Shown here: piece after piece, positions 35,750-47,724 of the stretch
Layout of the letters: each line of letters starts with the position of its first letter
How positions within the stretch are numbered: the stretch's first letter is position 1
Source of the DNA: Lumnitzera littorea
Taxonomy: Eukaryota > Streptophyta > Magnoliopsida > Myrtales > Combretaceae
DNA length: 64,000 nucleotides
Assembly: GCA_024138015.1 (NCBI GenBank)
Contig: JAMXBB010000011.1
Coordinates: 83,139,934-83,203,933 of the forward strand
Direction of reading: 5' to 3'
Made by a program: the position numbers and the translations under genes
Notes under the pieces: generated by a model
Seen by the model: the letters and a program-made list of their open reading frames with translations, nothing else
The model's database searches: none
What the model was told of the DNA's origin: nothing

Positions 35750-38700
35750 GGGGCTAGTAATAAGGGATATACATATAAATAGACAGCTTGCATTCTCATT
35801 GCTTGACACTAGTGTGTCTCATTCTTTTACAAGTTAGAAGTTTGTAGATGAGAAAGGAATTAATATAATTAAAATTAACACTACCTATAGAGTTGAAAAC
35901 AATTATTGGAGAGAAAGTAACAACTCAAAAAGCTGTGGACAATGCTTAAATTAAAATCTAAGGAAAAGAGTACCCTATTATTCTTGTAGTATTACCTTTA
36001 CAAGGCTATGATGTGAATGTAGGAGTAGATTCATTGTTTAAGGCAAATATGGAGTGTAGAATCAAGACTGTTACCCTGAATGATGGAGAAGTGGTGTTCT
36101 AAGGAAAAAGGTTAAATTAAAACTAGTTGTTGAGATATGTGATAAAATGGATGGAGTAAAAATAGAAGAGAACAAATGGAAGTTTTGTCAGGTGTTTGAT
36201 ACTAAGGAAAAGAATGAGGCACCAAAAGTATTGGACATACCAATGATATGTGAGTTTCTAGAAAATTTACCAAGTCTAGCTCTACATTGAGAACTAAACT
36301 TCACTATTGAGTTAGTTCTTGAAACTAAGCATATTTCTAAAGCTCCATATTGGATGTCACTCATGGAACACTAAGAGTTAAATAATCAACTTCAAGAGTT
36401 ATTAGATAAAGGATTTATTTGCCTAAGGGTTTCACCATAGGGAGCACTTGTGTTGTTTGTAAAGAAGAGGGATGGTACCATAAGGCTGTATATAGATTAT
36501 AAGGAGATAAATAAAGTAACTATTAAGAATAAGTATCCTTTACCTCGAATCAATAATTTGTTTGATTAGTTGTAAAGAGCAACTGTGTTTTCTTGAATCG
36601 ACTTAAGGTCGAGCTATCATCACTTGCAAGTTAAGTTAGAAGATATACCTAAAACTGCATTTAGGACCCAATATGGTCACTTTGAATTCTTGGTGATGCC
36701 CTTTAGATTAACTAATGTACTGATTGTAGTAATGGACTTAATGAATCATATATACTAGTCGTATCTAGACTAATTTGTTGTAGTGTTTATTAATGACATT
36801 ATGATTTACTTAAAAACTAAGGAAGAGAATGCACAACATTTATAGTTGGCACTATAGAAGATAAGAGATAATGTGATTTCTAGTTAGATAACATTTCTTT
36901 TTGGGGTCATATTGTATCTAGTGAAGGAATTTCGATAAACCCTAAAAGGGTTAGAGTAATGTAGAATGAAAACAACTGACGATTGTTTTGGAGGTATGAA
37001 GTTTTCTAGGCATGGTAGGATATTATAAGCGATTTATAAAGGATTTCTCTAAGATTGCAAGATTGCTAACTCAATTGACTCAAAAGGATGTCATGTTTGA
37101 GTAGAGTAAGCAACGCGAGCAGAGTTTCTAAGAACTAAAGAGAAGACTTGTTAAGGCACTAATATTGATGCTACTAGATTCAAATAAGCCGTACAATGTA
37201 TTTAATGATGCTCTTGGAATGGATTAGGTTATGTGTTAATGCAAGATGAAAAAGTTATTGCTTTTGACTCAAGACAGTTAAGGCCACATAAAAGGAACTA
37301 TCCAACTCATGATTTCGAACTTATAACTGTGGTGTCTACTTTGAAAATTTGGAGACATTACTTATATGGGCAACGATGTGAGATATATACTAATTATAAG
37401 CATTTGAATATTTCTTTACTCAGAAAGAGATAAACTTGAGGCAAAGGAGATAGTTGGAGTTCATCAAGGTTTATGATCTAACTATAAATTATCATCCTAG
37501 AAAAGCTAATCTTGTAGCTAATACATTGGGTTGTAAGAGCTATGAGCAAGTTACATTACTACTAATAATACAACGATAGTCTACCTATACGATTTTATGA
37601 GTTTACGATTTTAAGTAGCTCTTCTAAGTTGACTAGTGTATAAAATCGTTTTCTTATAAAAACTTACGTTTTTAATCTATTTTATATATCGAACTTGGTA
37701 AAAATTAAGTTTTGGATTAAATTTACTAATTCTACTTATATGAGTTGAATGAGTCAAAAATTAAAAATAATATATATAACTAGGCTTCTATTATTCCATT
37801 AACTATTAAGGTATTAAAGTATCTTCCCTGTCCTATTCCAATTATTTCCCCCTTTCTCTCTCTCCCATTCCCTTCTTCAATATTCATAGTCTTCATCCGA
37901 GTTTTAACTTTAATATAAAAGTTTATAAAAAAACCATATATTGAAGTTTACACCATTAATAACTTAAAATGAGTTGAAGTATTTGGTTTTCTTCAATTCA
38001 TTGCTTATTTTAGACAAAATAATGGAAAAAAAAAATTAATTTCAACCCATCTTCTTATTTGTACTCTGTGAATATTAGATTATATATTAAGAATTTTTTT
38101 TATGGAAAAAGAACGTAATTTTTTAATTTCTTAATTTTTTATTTCCCAAGTTTTTTATAATTACTATGAATATATCTATATATTTTTGAAAACTATTTTA
38201 CATAGGTTATAAAAAGTTACAGTTTTATATTTCGATTTTATGTTCTAGTTTTATAGACCCTGTAATGTTCTATGTATAATCATAAGTTTGACAACCTTGG
38301 ATACAACATAAGTTAGTACGAGAATTAGAAAAGATGCAAAATTGGGTTTGATTGGTGTGAACTTAATAGTCAATTAAGAAATTTGGTGGTACAACCTTCT
38401 CTATTGGATAGAATCAAGCAGCATCAAGAGGAAGATAAAAACTTGAAGGAACTAAAAGAGAACTTAATCAAGGAAAGTGTTTCTGATTGTTAAGTTGATG
38501 AAAGTGATATATCAACATTGAAGGTAAGAATTTATGTACCACAGAACCTTTACTTGAGAAGAGAAATAATGGATGAAGCACAAATTATAGGTTATACAGT
38601 ACATCTAGGGGGAAATAAAAAGTACCATGATTTAAGATCCATGTTTTAGTGGAACAGGATGAAAAGAGATGTTGCACGATATGTGGCAAAGCGTGCTACG

Positions 38701-39830
38701 TACCAACAAGTTAAAGTAAAACATCAAAGGCTTGGTGATTAGTTATAACCTTTGGAGATACCGAAGTGGAATGAGATCATGTTATAATGGATTTCGTAGT
38801 AGTACCTCCTAAGACTAAAGCGGGATATGACTCAATCTTAGTAATAGTTGATAGATTAACAAAATGTGTGCATTTCTTGCCTTATCAAACGTGTAATTCA
38901 ATGGGAAATATGGAAAGATTATATATTAGAGAGTGTATAAGGCTACATAGAGCACTTGAAAGCATTGTCTTTGATCAAGATAGTCAATTTGTGTCCAAAT
39001 ATTAGAAAAGTTTACATAGGGCTTTGGGTATAAAGTTACAATTTGGAGTGGCTTATCATCTGTAGATAGATGGTCAATCTAAGCAAATAATTCAAACTTT
39101 AAAGGATATGTTGCAAGTTTGTGTATTAGAATTCGGTGGTGATTAGAATAAGTATTTGCCATCAAAATAATTTGCTTATAATAATAGTTATTTGTTAACT
39201 ATTCAGATGGCACCTTATGAAGCATCATATGGATGGAAGTGTAGATCACCACTGTATTAGGACAGTGAAGAGTATGCCATGATTTGACCTTACATCATTA
39301 ATTAGATGAATGAAAAGGTCAGGATTATACGAAAGTAGATGAAGGAAGCTTAAGATTGTTATAGGAGTTAGGTAGATTTCAAAAGAAGACCATTAGAATT
39401 TGAAGTTGGAAACTATGTTTATGTTAAGATAAGTCCATTCAAGGAACTCAAATGATTTGGTTTAAAAGGAAAGTTAAGACCTTGATATATTAGTCCATTT
39501 GAAGTAATGGAGAAAGTAGGTAATGTGTCCTACAGAATAGCCTTACCACCGAGTTTATCAAGTTATCATGATGTATTCCAAGTCTCTATATTAAGAAAGT
39601 TCATTAAGAACCTGAATGCAGTAGTAGATATAAAGCTAATAGAACTATAGAAGGATTTCAAAATTGAAAAGCAACCCTAGAGATATTGAGTAATCAGGTT
39701 CAAAAGTGAAGAAATCGAGATTTGGAATATGTGAAAGTACAGTAGGGAAAAGTTCTAGAAGTAGAAGCTGCCTAGGAGCCTAAGACAACAATTATGGAGT
39801 AGTATTCATTGGCTCTTTTAATTATTAGGT
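35750..39830 (+). pseudogene. pol relic, copy A (protease, RT, RNase H, integrase, chromodomain-like tail)
   Basis: The protease site at 35805-35813 reads DTS where DTG is expected. Reverse transcriptase spans about 36350-36930 with KRDGTIRLYIDYKEINKV, and its catalytic motif at 36786-36803 reads FINDIM, the first Asp of the pair changed to Asn. RNase H fragments lie at 37190-37435 (VIAFDSRQLRPHKRNYPTHD). A 726-bp insertion (37575-38300) splits RNase H from integrase. Integrase shows MDFVVVPPKTKAGYDSILVI at 38787 onward and a chromodomain-like, stop-ridden tail near 39640-39800. Many stops sit where Gln or Trp is expected. Catalytically dead twice over. Confidence 0.85.
37575..38300. mobile_element. 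Non-autonomous inverted-repeat element in pol, copy A
   Basis: The pol reading is interrupted by 726 bp flanked by atacaac (37568-37574 and 38301-38307). The ends share cgattttat-type strings in inverted order. The same insertion stands at 49605-50356, so it predates the segmental duplication. A target repeat of 7-9 bp with long inverted ends suggests a Mutator-type non-autonomous element. It contains CT-rich and AT-rich non-coding DNA. Confidence 0.65.
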
Positions 39831-39925
39831 TAGTAAAGAAGTATAAGTTGTAAATATAGTTTATTGAATGAGAATTTGGTATATAGAAGTTTTGGGGGCA
39901 AAATTTTTCCAAAGGGGTATGGAAA

Positions 39926-42900
39926 TGTAAGCCCAGCAATTGGATGGTTATGATTTGGTGCATAAAATTTAAGGCGATAAGGAAAATTTTTCGATACAGC
40001 TTGAATTTTACGACAAAGCTAGGAATGTTAGTAGAATTAGCACTACAAGTTTGGATATAAGAAAATAAAATAATTAAACATTATACTCATAGGATAAATA
40101 TATTTTATTCATTACTTATTGAAAAGGCATAAAATAAATTTTGATAATTAACAAACTATTAGAGATAAATTATATGTATACTAAAAATCATAACATAACA
40201 TAAATAATATTTAAGAGTATTTATTTGTATTGAATATGTTTTTATGTGTAGAAAAATATACTTGAAATTACTTAAAATATCTAATTTATAATAAGATATG
40301 CCAAAATAATTAAAGAAAATTAGTAAAAGTTTGGAAAAAAAAAAATTATGTGGCACCTTGGGGAAATTTGTATCATAGCTTGGTAGCATGGGGAGTCTAA
40401 TTTAATAAGATTAGGAAACGAATTAGGACATCTATGTTTAGGAAATGTAGTGATTAATGCCACTTGTCAAATTTGATTTTACTTAACCAACCCAACATTG
40501 TCCTACAAATCTAAAATCACCCTCCCTTATTTCATTTAGATACTCCATTATTTGGGAAAATTAGAGAGTCTTAAAAAGAGTTATGAGGAGTTTCTAGAAA
40601 ATTATACAAAAATAATGCATTTTAGGGTTAAATCAAAGTGTGAGTATCAAATTGAAGTCCTCGAAAGGAACCACGACCACTACCCAATAGTAACCCCTAT
40701 GCCTAGCTTAGTCTATAACCTTAGGGTGGTTGGAGGTAGCTATAAGGTCATTTTTCGATAAGTTTGAAATTTGCTCAGATTCAAAAATATAAAATCTTCT
40801 TAGAATATTGTAAAAAATTATATTCTAAGCTGTTTTATATGTAGTTTTTGAGAAAAAGTTATTTTGTAGAGATCAAATGTCAAAATACATTGCCTTGAAG
40901 AAATGACTAAAACCAAGCCAATTTTACTATTGTTTTCAAAACCCTTAACAATACTGTTTCGACTTTAAAATTATTTTGTAAAGATTTTTTTTTTTTGTGA
41001 AAACAATTTTCTAAATTTTTATCCAAGTTTTAGGTTGTAAAATCCTATTAAATAGCTATTTATCAAGTTATACTAAATATTTTTTCAAGAACTTGACTTG
41101 TATACCAATTTGGTTGATATTCTTGTATATTGTAATATTGAATGATGTTAAGAGATTAAATTTGCGGTGATGGAAGTGTTGGATCAAGCATTGAAGACTT
41201 GGTGTTGAAATATAAGTAATATGTAAGTTATTTAAATAATGTTATAGGTAAAGTTTGATTCAAACTGGAATGGTATTAGGTTATATGAAGTATTTTGATT
41301 CTGGTCAAGAGTGGAAATTATAGGACTTATGTTAAAATTTACAGGGTGTAATGATCAGGGACTAAATTAGAGGTTAAACTAGTGAATAAGCGTAGATAGC
41401 AAACTAGGAAGTAGAGGTGTATAAGTGGGTTTTGGACTACAGGCCTGCTTATTTAACCTACTTTTTAAATGGGTTTAAGTTAAGGTTTCTTGGCCCGTAT
41501 AAAATGTAAGCCAAATGAACTTAGCCCGTTTAACCCATAGGCCAAAGTGGGCTGGTTTGGATCAACTTGTTTAATACATTTACGCCTTTTGTCCATAGGC
41601 TAGTCTATTTAACCCACTATTTAAACAGGTTAAGGCCAAGGTTTTTTCATTCATTTAAAAAGTGGGGTAAATGAGCTTAGTTCGTTTAAATCACAGGCTA
41701 AAGTAGGCTAGGCTGGGTTGGCCTGTTTAACCTATATGTACACTTCTACTCGCAAGTTGATTAGAAACTAAATCACAGCCTTATATATATATATATAGAT
41801 ATATAAAGTGTAGTTAGTTAAGCTTTAGAGAATGGGTTAGAAGATATTTTTAGGACTTTTGAGTTAAGTTGCAATTAGACACCGAATTAAAGGCTATTTA
41901 AAAGTAAGACTAATAACAAATGACATAAAACCTAGATAACTAGGTATAGTAGAATCTTAAATTTATGTTAATAAACTAAGTACAGAATAAAGCTCATATG
42001 TAGTAACTATATTAACACTAAAATGACGTTTATGTTATAGAGATTAGTAGTGAAAGTATATCATAAGTTGCACTTTAGTGATGAAATAAAAGGTCCAGGT
42101 AAGTTGGGGATCAATAAATAACTGTATTTTGGAGTATCATTTTGTATTACTTGGAGGCTTAAGATTATACTCAATTGTGCATTTAATTAGCTTACTTATG
42201 CTGGTACCTGTATGTCTTTGAGCTTGATTTTATACTATAACCTTGTTGTATTGAGTTATAGATTGATTGAGCTACATGAAATTGATTAGTTACCTTAAAT
42301 CAGATTTAACTACATTAGACTTATATCTTTAAACTAGACATGGAATCGAGAACCATTTATCATATCAGGCTATTTGCAACACATTAGGGGATAATCAGGA
42401 TTTTCTAACCAAAACTTAACCCCTTCGAAAGGGATAGCTGAAATAGTCTCTCCTTTATCCTTAGTCAAACTAAGTGATAGGAAAAGAGGTTACGGTAAGG
42501 ATAAAAGCGATTGTTTGACAGTAATCATAGGAGGAGAGGTGTCTCCATTGCATAAGTTTGGGTATGGTCATATGTTGCTGCATATTTGCTGAAACTCCTT
42601 AAACCCAGATTCAAACCAATGTAATTTATCTAATAATATGATGGATTGAACAACATTGTACGATAACATTTTTCTATCGTATTGCATTTAATTAACTATT
42701 CGATAACCCTCATTCTGCTTGTCGTATAATCTTATGTTTGCATCCTTACTTATTGAGCGATTGGTTGCTTACATTCCTATAAATCTTTTTGCGGGTGCTA
42801 ACTAGGAGGTTGTCCTATAACTACATTGAGGTTAGTAGTTGTTGGATCATAGGGAGTTGGGTTATAAAACTGGGGAACATCTAGATTCTTAGAAGTTTAT

Positions 42901-43180
42901 GTTATTATCTATTGATCTTTGGTGTCAACGATGTAAATGATTAAGTGACCTAAGCTACTAGTCATGTAAATATTACCTAGTTTATCTGAGTTTTATTATG
43001 AGTTATAAGATTTTGTAAATAAAATAATGGTATTTACATGTGAATTGTTGATTTTAAAGTAGGTTAGTTATAGATGTCTTGTGTAAATTAGGTCTAAAAT
43101 AGCAGTTGATGGATTAGCTTCAATCTTAAGATGGTTTACACAATAAGATTGTTGTAAGTCTATCACTTTAGGGCATGGAA
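39926..43180 (+). repeat. 3' LTR of copy A
   Basis: Starts tgtaagccca after the polypurine tract and ends at gggcatggaa, a mutated form of gggcatgaca. It is longer than the 5' LTR mainly because of the 337-bp element at 41412-41748. A plain (TA)n run occurs near 41786. Confidence 0.85.
41412..41748. mobile_element. 337-bp hAT-like MITE in the 3' LTR of copy A
   Basis: Ends tagaggtgt and acacttcta, flanked by ctaggaag (41404-41411) and ctcgcaag (41749-41756), an 8-bp target repeat with two changes. The interior repeats gggtt/aaccc and ggcc strings. The 5' LTR lacks it. Confidence 0.75.
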
Positions 43181-43540
43181 AATTGTGTTATAGAAATGAG
43201 AACACTGATTTATGTTGATTCATACATTTTTAAAGCTACCTAGTTTATGTTATCAGCCTTATTCTTTTATCTTTAAAAACTCGCTAAAGATTAACTTATT
43301 TTTTTGAGGGTAACTAATATTACAACATCAATTGATATTAAAAACTGAAATCATGGTACCTAAAATATCTCTTCTAAATTTAACTTAAATTTAAAAAAGA
43401 ATGAAGTTAAAATTGAATTGAATATGAAAGGGTCGAAAATATAATAAATAAAGTGAAGTTGGCTAATAAGGAATTTGATATGATGTAATCTATTTAGGAA
43501 ACTTAATGACATTAGGTAAAGTAAAAACTTGCATATAGTA

Positions 43541-44110
43541 CACTCTCTTCCACCAATCCATTATCCTTAAAATCATTGTAAACTAACAGTGCCGAATCAA
43601 ACTCATCTAATTTCACTAATCCATCCATGATCTTATTATATAAAAACATCATCAATTTAACACCCAATTCATTTTCTCATAGGCATAATAAACCATAAGA
43701 CCCTAATTAGCATCAATGTGTAATCTAATCAAAACCTCAAATTACTTCTCACTTTGTGGCTTCCTTTGAGAATCCATCAATTCAAGCAACTGATCAGTCA
43801 CTCGAAACCAATTATTTATATTTAAGCAATAAGCAAATGCATTATAAGAAGCAAATTTTATGTCTATAACCCTTTTCCTTACCTGCCCAAGCAAGAACTT
43901 TGAGGCAATTATTGGAGTTGTTGTCAACCTTAAGGATCTTCAACTCTAAATTTGAGCCTATTGATAGAGTTTGCAAACAATCTCAAGCCCCTACTTGTAT
44001 TGGTCTTTACATTGACTATAAATGTGTACTACTATTCCATGTTTGCTCCCTCTTTGATTTTGTAAATTTTTCCAAATTGCAATTCGAATAGCAAAACATA
44101 GATTCACATT
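43541..44110 (-). pseudogene. Truncated PPR gene fragment
   Basis: Minus-strand frames give pentatricopeptide-repeat-like blocks: NFASYNAF-type reading as IKFASYNAFAYCLNINN and DQLLELMDSQRKPQSEK (43870-43742), then after a stop a block with YYAYEKMN, and LYNKIMDGLVKLDEFDSALL and YNDFKDNGLVEESVLYA (43640-43541). PPR proteins are usually organelle RNA-binding factors. The blocks remind me of the At4g20740-type PPR protein, which is recollection and not a search. Upstream sequence to about 44110 holds a frameshifted N-terminal part (AWAGKEKGYRHK). The fragment is cut at 43541, exactly at the edge of the segmental duplication; the rest of the gene is absent. Confidence 0.65.
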
Positions 44111-44579
44111 GAACAAAAAAACATAGACTCATAAAGATCATAAGGTTTTGAATGATCTAGGAGTGACTGGTTTATAAGAAAGAAAAAAAAAAAAAGGTGA
44201 ATGCAAGAGAGTAGAAAATGTGGGTGTGAGAGATGGTTTTAATGGGGCATAGAGCATTGATGGTAAAGAAAAAGAAATGATTCGAGGTTTTGAAGTGATT
44301 GATAGATGATGGTAGGAAACAGTTTTAATGGAGTTGAGATTGAGAGTACAAAACGTAGGACCAAAGAGAAGAAAGGAGAGAGAGGGTAATGTTGGAGGGA
44401 AGAGAGAACAGCCTTATGCTTCTTCGAAGTTACGAATTTTCCTTATATGAACAATGATATATACTAAAGCAAATCCTTTATCAATAATCAAAATTTTAGT
44501 TAAAAGGGTTAATAAGTAAAAATAACTAAGATTCTATTTTGATGGTTATTGAAGCCCCAATCGATTTTAATAATATAAA
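44111..44579. other. Intergenic DNA upstream of the PPR fragment
   Basis: Non-coding AT- and GA-rich DNA that may include the 5' region of the PPR gene. No separate gene seen. Confidence 0.4.
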
Positions 44580-44760
44580 TACATACATATATATATATAT
44601 ATATATATGACTTTATTTGTAAATATACTTATACAAATATGTATAAATTGATACATATAAATGTAGTATTTATGTTAGTGGAAACATGTACGTATATACT
44701 TGGAAATATGTATGTATAAATTTGTATTAATATATGTATAGATGGAAATGTATGAATAAT
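44580..44760. repeat. Degenerate ATGTATA-rich microsatellite
   Basis: A (TA)n core near 44588-44609 followed by many variants of atgtataaat. The same composition resumes at 45103-45240 on the other side of an inverted-repeat element. Confidence 0.75.
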
Positions 44761-44765
44761 GTATA

Positions 44766-45102
44766 AGGAGAATTATAATGGAAGGGATTAACATTTGAAG
44801 GGAAGTTCAATCAAGAGATCAATGTTTTTAAAAGTTCATATAAGGGATCAATGTTTTGAAAAGTTTAAATAATGAATCAACATTTCACAAAGTGGTTCAA
44901 GAAAGGAATTCATAATAACCAATTTATAAAATTGTTTGAATTGCTTTGTAGAATGTTCATTCTTTATTTAAACTTTTTGAAACGTTGATATCTTATTTGA
45001 ATGATTTTGTAAAACGTTGATCCCTTATTTGAACTTTTCGAAATATTGATTCCCTATTTAAACATGCCCCAAAATGTCTATCCCTTTTATTGTAATTCTC
45101 CT
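44766..45102. mobile_element. Foldback MITE, 337 bp
   Basis: The left end aggagaattataatggaagg and the right end (minus strand) aggagaattacaataaaagg begin inverted repeats of roughly 140 bp each, carrying repeated gatcaatgttt/aaacgttgatc strings. Both sides are bordered by atgtata, so it landed inside the microsatellite. A related partial copy lies near 59715-59790. Confidence 0.75.
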
Positions 45103-45478
45103 AATATGTATAAATAGGTGCACATATATGAACACGTACTTATATATGTAGAAATATGCACGAACAAATGTATATAAATATACATACAAATATGTATGAT
45201 TTGGTAAGTATATACTTACATTTTTACATATGTATCTATAAATTTTTTCTTTGGAGTCTGTAAGCAAATGTAAATGATGTAAAGCTGGTACCAAGTGAAT
45301 AGTGGAACTTTATGTATATCATTTATGATGGATGAAATGTCATCATTATTTTGTATAAGTGTAAACCACATGAATTTAGCAATCCCTTAATTGATTATAG
45401 AAATGAGATTGAGATATCTGATGGACTTATGATTAGATATGAGAGCAAGTTTTATAAGTTATAAATATTAAGTAAACA

Positions 45479-47700
45479 ATGGCTAGAACTGAAAATGGAA
45501 GTCATAATGAAAGGTTTGAGAGGAATTAGGACCTTCGAGCTCCTTCGCCACTAAGGGAGCAACCTAGATAAGATATACCCCCACCCCTACCCCCACCCCC
45601 ATAAGAAGCTATTTGATGCGGACTGAGACCAAGAACAGACAAGGTAGGTTGTTAGGGTAGGTTTAACCTTATTGAAAGCTTAAAGAATGAGATGTGGAGT
45701 AGTGCAACAACTGGAAAAGTAAATAAGCAAACCTACGATATGAAGCACCAATAGAGCTTTTGAGAACTTATTGCACAATTGGATATGATACATGAGATGG
45801 TTTGGTAAGGTTACTTGCCACCTAACCTTACTTAAGGGTTAGGATAAGAGTGAGGTAAATAAACAAGCTAAGGAAACAATGTTCACAAGAAGTATATTCA
45901 ATATATTGATGATGATGATTATTCTGTCTTGTAGTTACATGTACAGTGGATGTTTATACTTGAGAAATTAAGGCAACATGCCTAAAATAGAAAAGACAAA
46001 TAGGGTAATGTCCAAAAAGAGTAATGTATAAGGAATACAAAGGGTAAAAATGAAAGTTTAAAGAAAATAATAATTAGTTTAGTCGATTCCATCACATAGG
46101 ACTGGGATGCATGGGGATTGCCCATACCCTATTGGGGATGCTATTGGTAGAAATAGACAAAATAGTATAATCAGGATGGAGGGCCGAGCAAGGGTGCCAA
46201 GCAAAGGTGTTGATTAGATCTGGACCCATCTAAGAGGAGATGGTTGCGGATTTGCGTTAAAGCTCTCATCTTCTCGACACTAAAGTTGCCGAGTTATTGG
46301 TTGACTTGGTCATCATCGAGTAGTTATGTATGAGGGGCTGGGTAGTCAGTGGGGCATTCGTCCAGTCGGCACAAGACTTCCGAGATATGTGTGGTTACTC
46401 GACTTGATATATGAAGTTAGTCGATAGTAAGGATTAGCTTGGCCTCAGTAAGAGCCGGTTAGGACAGAAGGATTCACCTTATTAGTCCTTCTAGGCCTTG
46501 AATGTGGTTGCGGGTCAAAGGTTTAATAGTCCAATTCCTATCACTATCCCTATTGGACAATTACTTACTATCATGCATATAATGATAAGAAAATAGGGAA
46601 TGTTGATCAAATATCTTTTTACTAGAGGAAATAAAGGAAACGGCACGCTATGGGAGATAAGGGAAGATAATCCTTAAGATGTTAGTAAGCTCTTTGAATC
46701 TATTAAGGAAACTTGGTACTTTGAGGGCAAAATGGGTAAACTAGCTGACTATTGACAAGCTGGCCCAAATTAGAAGGATTTTTAAGGCTTTTAGAATTCT
46801 AGACCCCCAAAAGCTAGCATATGGTATTTTCATGCTAATGTTGGTAGCCTGAGTCTGGTGGGACTTAAGAGATATACGGTTGGGAGATAATATTACTTAA
46901 TAAATGTTTAAGGACGAATTTAGAAAAGAGGATTTTCATCACAGTATGCTAACTAAGATGTTGTAAGATCTATTTGACCTAATGAAGGGGATCATGAATG
47001 CAACCCAATATGAAATAGAGTTTAATAGATTGTTCAATATACACCAGCTTCTTATCAATGAAATCTAAAGTTAAAAAATGATTTGTTTCTTACTTTATTT
47101 GATCTTATAATGCATTGTAAGTTAGAGGACTATGATTTTACTACTTATAATGATGTAATGGACAAGAGGTGCCAATTGGAAAACAACCATTTGAGAATGC
47201 AAGCTCAATAAAGTCAAAAGATTAGTAAAGGTTTCTGATTAGGCTTCTCATTCTAGAGGTCTTACCTAGGGGCTACTAGCAGTTTTGGATAGAAAAAGAA
47301 GAAACCGGTAACTATGGCTAGTAGCCTTGTACAATCGGTGCCTAATTTGAGTTTCTATAATAAGGATGGGAATGTTAAATGTTGGAAGTGTAGGGCGAAT
47401 CATTTCCCTAGATACTATTTTCAGTTCAAGGGGATATGCTTCATATGTGGAGATAAGAATCATGTGTTATGTGCTTGCCTAAGAATGAAATTAGTTAAGT
47501 ATAATAAATGTGGAAAAAATGGACACTTCTTCAAATCATGTCTACCATTTGGGCAAGGAGCTGGAAAGGCTAAAGTTTCTAGCAACACAACTACGCCTGC
47601 CCGTATCTTTGCTATAGAAGATATAGAGGATGATGAAGATGACTTTGCTGATTGGATGGAGGAGTATTATCATGATGATTCTGATGGAATTATCGCAGCT
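45479..47700 (+). pseudogene. gag relic, copy B (split by a solo LTR)
   Basis: MARTENGSHNERFERN starts at 45479. After about 45 codons the frame is parted by the solo LTR at 45614-46543. The gag core resumes near 46800-47040 with stops. A clean stretch from 47314 to 47805 carries the knuckle region: CWKCRANHFPRYY (last ligand Cys changed to Tyr), CFICGDKNHVLCAC, and YNKCGKNGHFFKSC (first Cys changed to Tyr). An acidic linker DIEDDEDDFADWMEEYY follows and runs into the protease. Confidence 0.8.
45614..46543. repeat. Solo LTR of another retrotransposon (930 bp)
   Basis: Present in copy B and absent from the same place in copy A (near 34572), which gives an empty site. It starts tgatgcgg and ends cctatca (TG...CA), flanked by ctatt (45609-45613) and ctatc (46544-46548), a 5-bp target repeat with one change. 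No coding frame inside. The orientation is unsure. It inserted after the segmental duplication. Confidence 0.8.
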
Positions 47701-47724
47701 AAAGATGAAACTGATGAAGGGCTA

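Larger units (their letters stand above)
29869..43180 (+). mobile_element. Ty3/gypsy chromovirus (Tekay/Del-like), copy A
   Basis: A 13.3-kb element with long LTRs (29869-32700 and 39926-43180), a tRNA-Met primer site at 32710, a polypurine tract (aaaggggtatggaaa at 39911-39925), and gag and pol in the order gag, protease, reverse transcriptase, RNase H, integrase, the Ty3/gypsy order. The very long LTRs, the TGTAAGCCC start and the chromodomain-like tail suggest the Tekay (Del) clade. The LTRs look about three-quarters identical by eye, so the insertion is old. Coding parts are full of stops. An extra acidic frame precedes gag. Confidence 0.9.
34218..43541 (+). repeat. Segmental duplication, copy A side
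   Basis: Homologous to 45240-55541 in the same direction, starting at ttctttggagtct and ending at cttgcatatagta. It covers gag-pol, the 3' LTR and 361 bp of flanking DNA beyond the LTR (43181-43541), so it is a DNA-level duplication and not two insertions. Confidence 0.88.

Noticed and set aside
40159..40389. Minus-strand frame in the 3' LTR, with similar ones in other LTR stretches
   Set aside because: LTR DNA is non-coding and the frame is not kept in the homologous LTRs.
45614..46543. Relation between this solo LTR and the LTR-like end at 63308-64000
   Set aside because: Both are moderate in GC and non-coding, but I found no convincing shared strings, so they are listed as separate elements.
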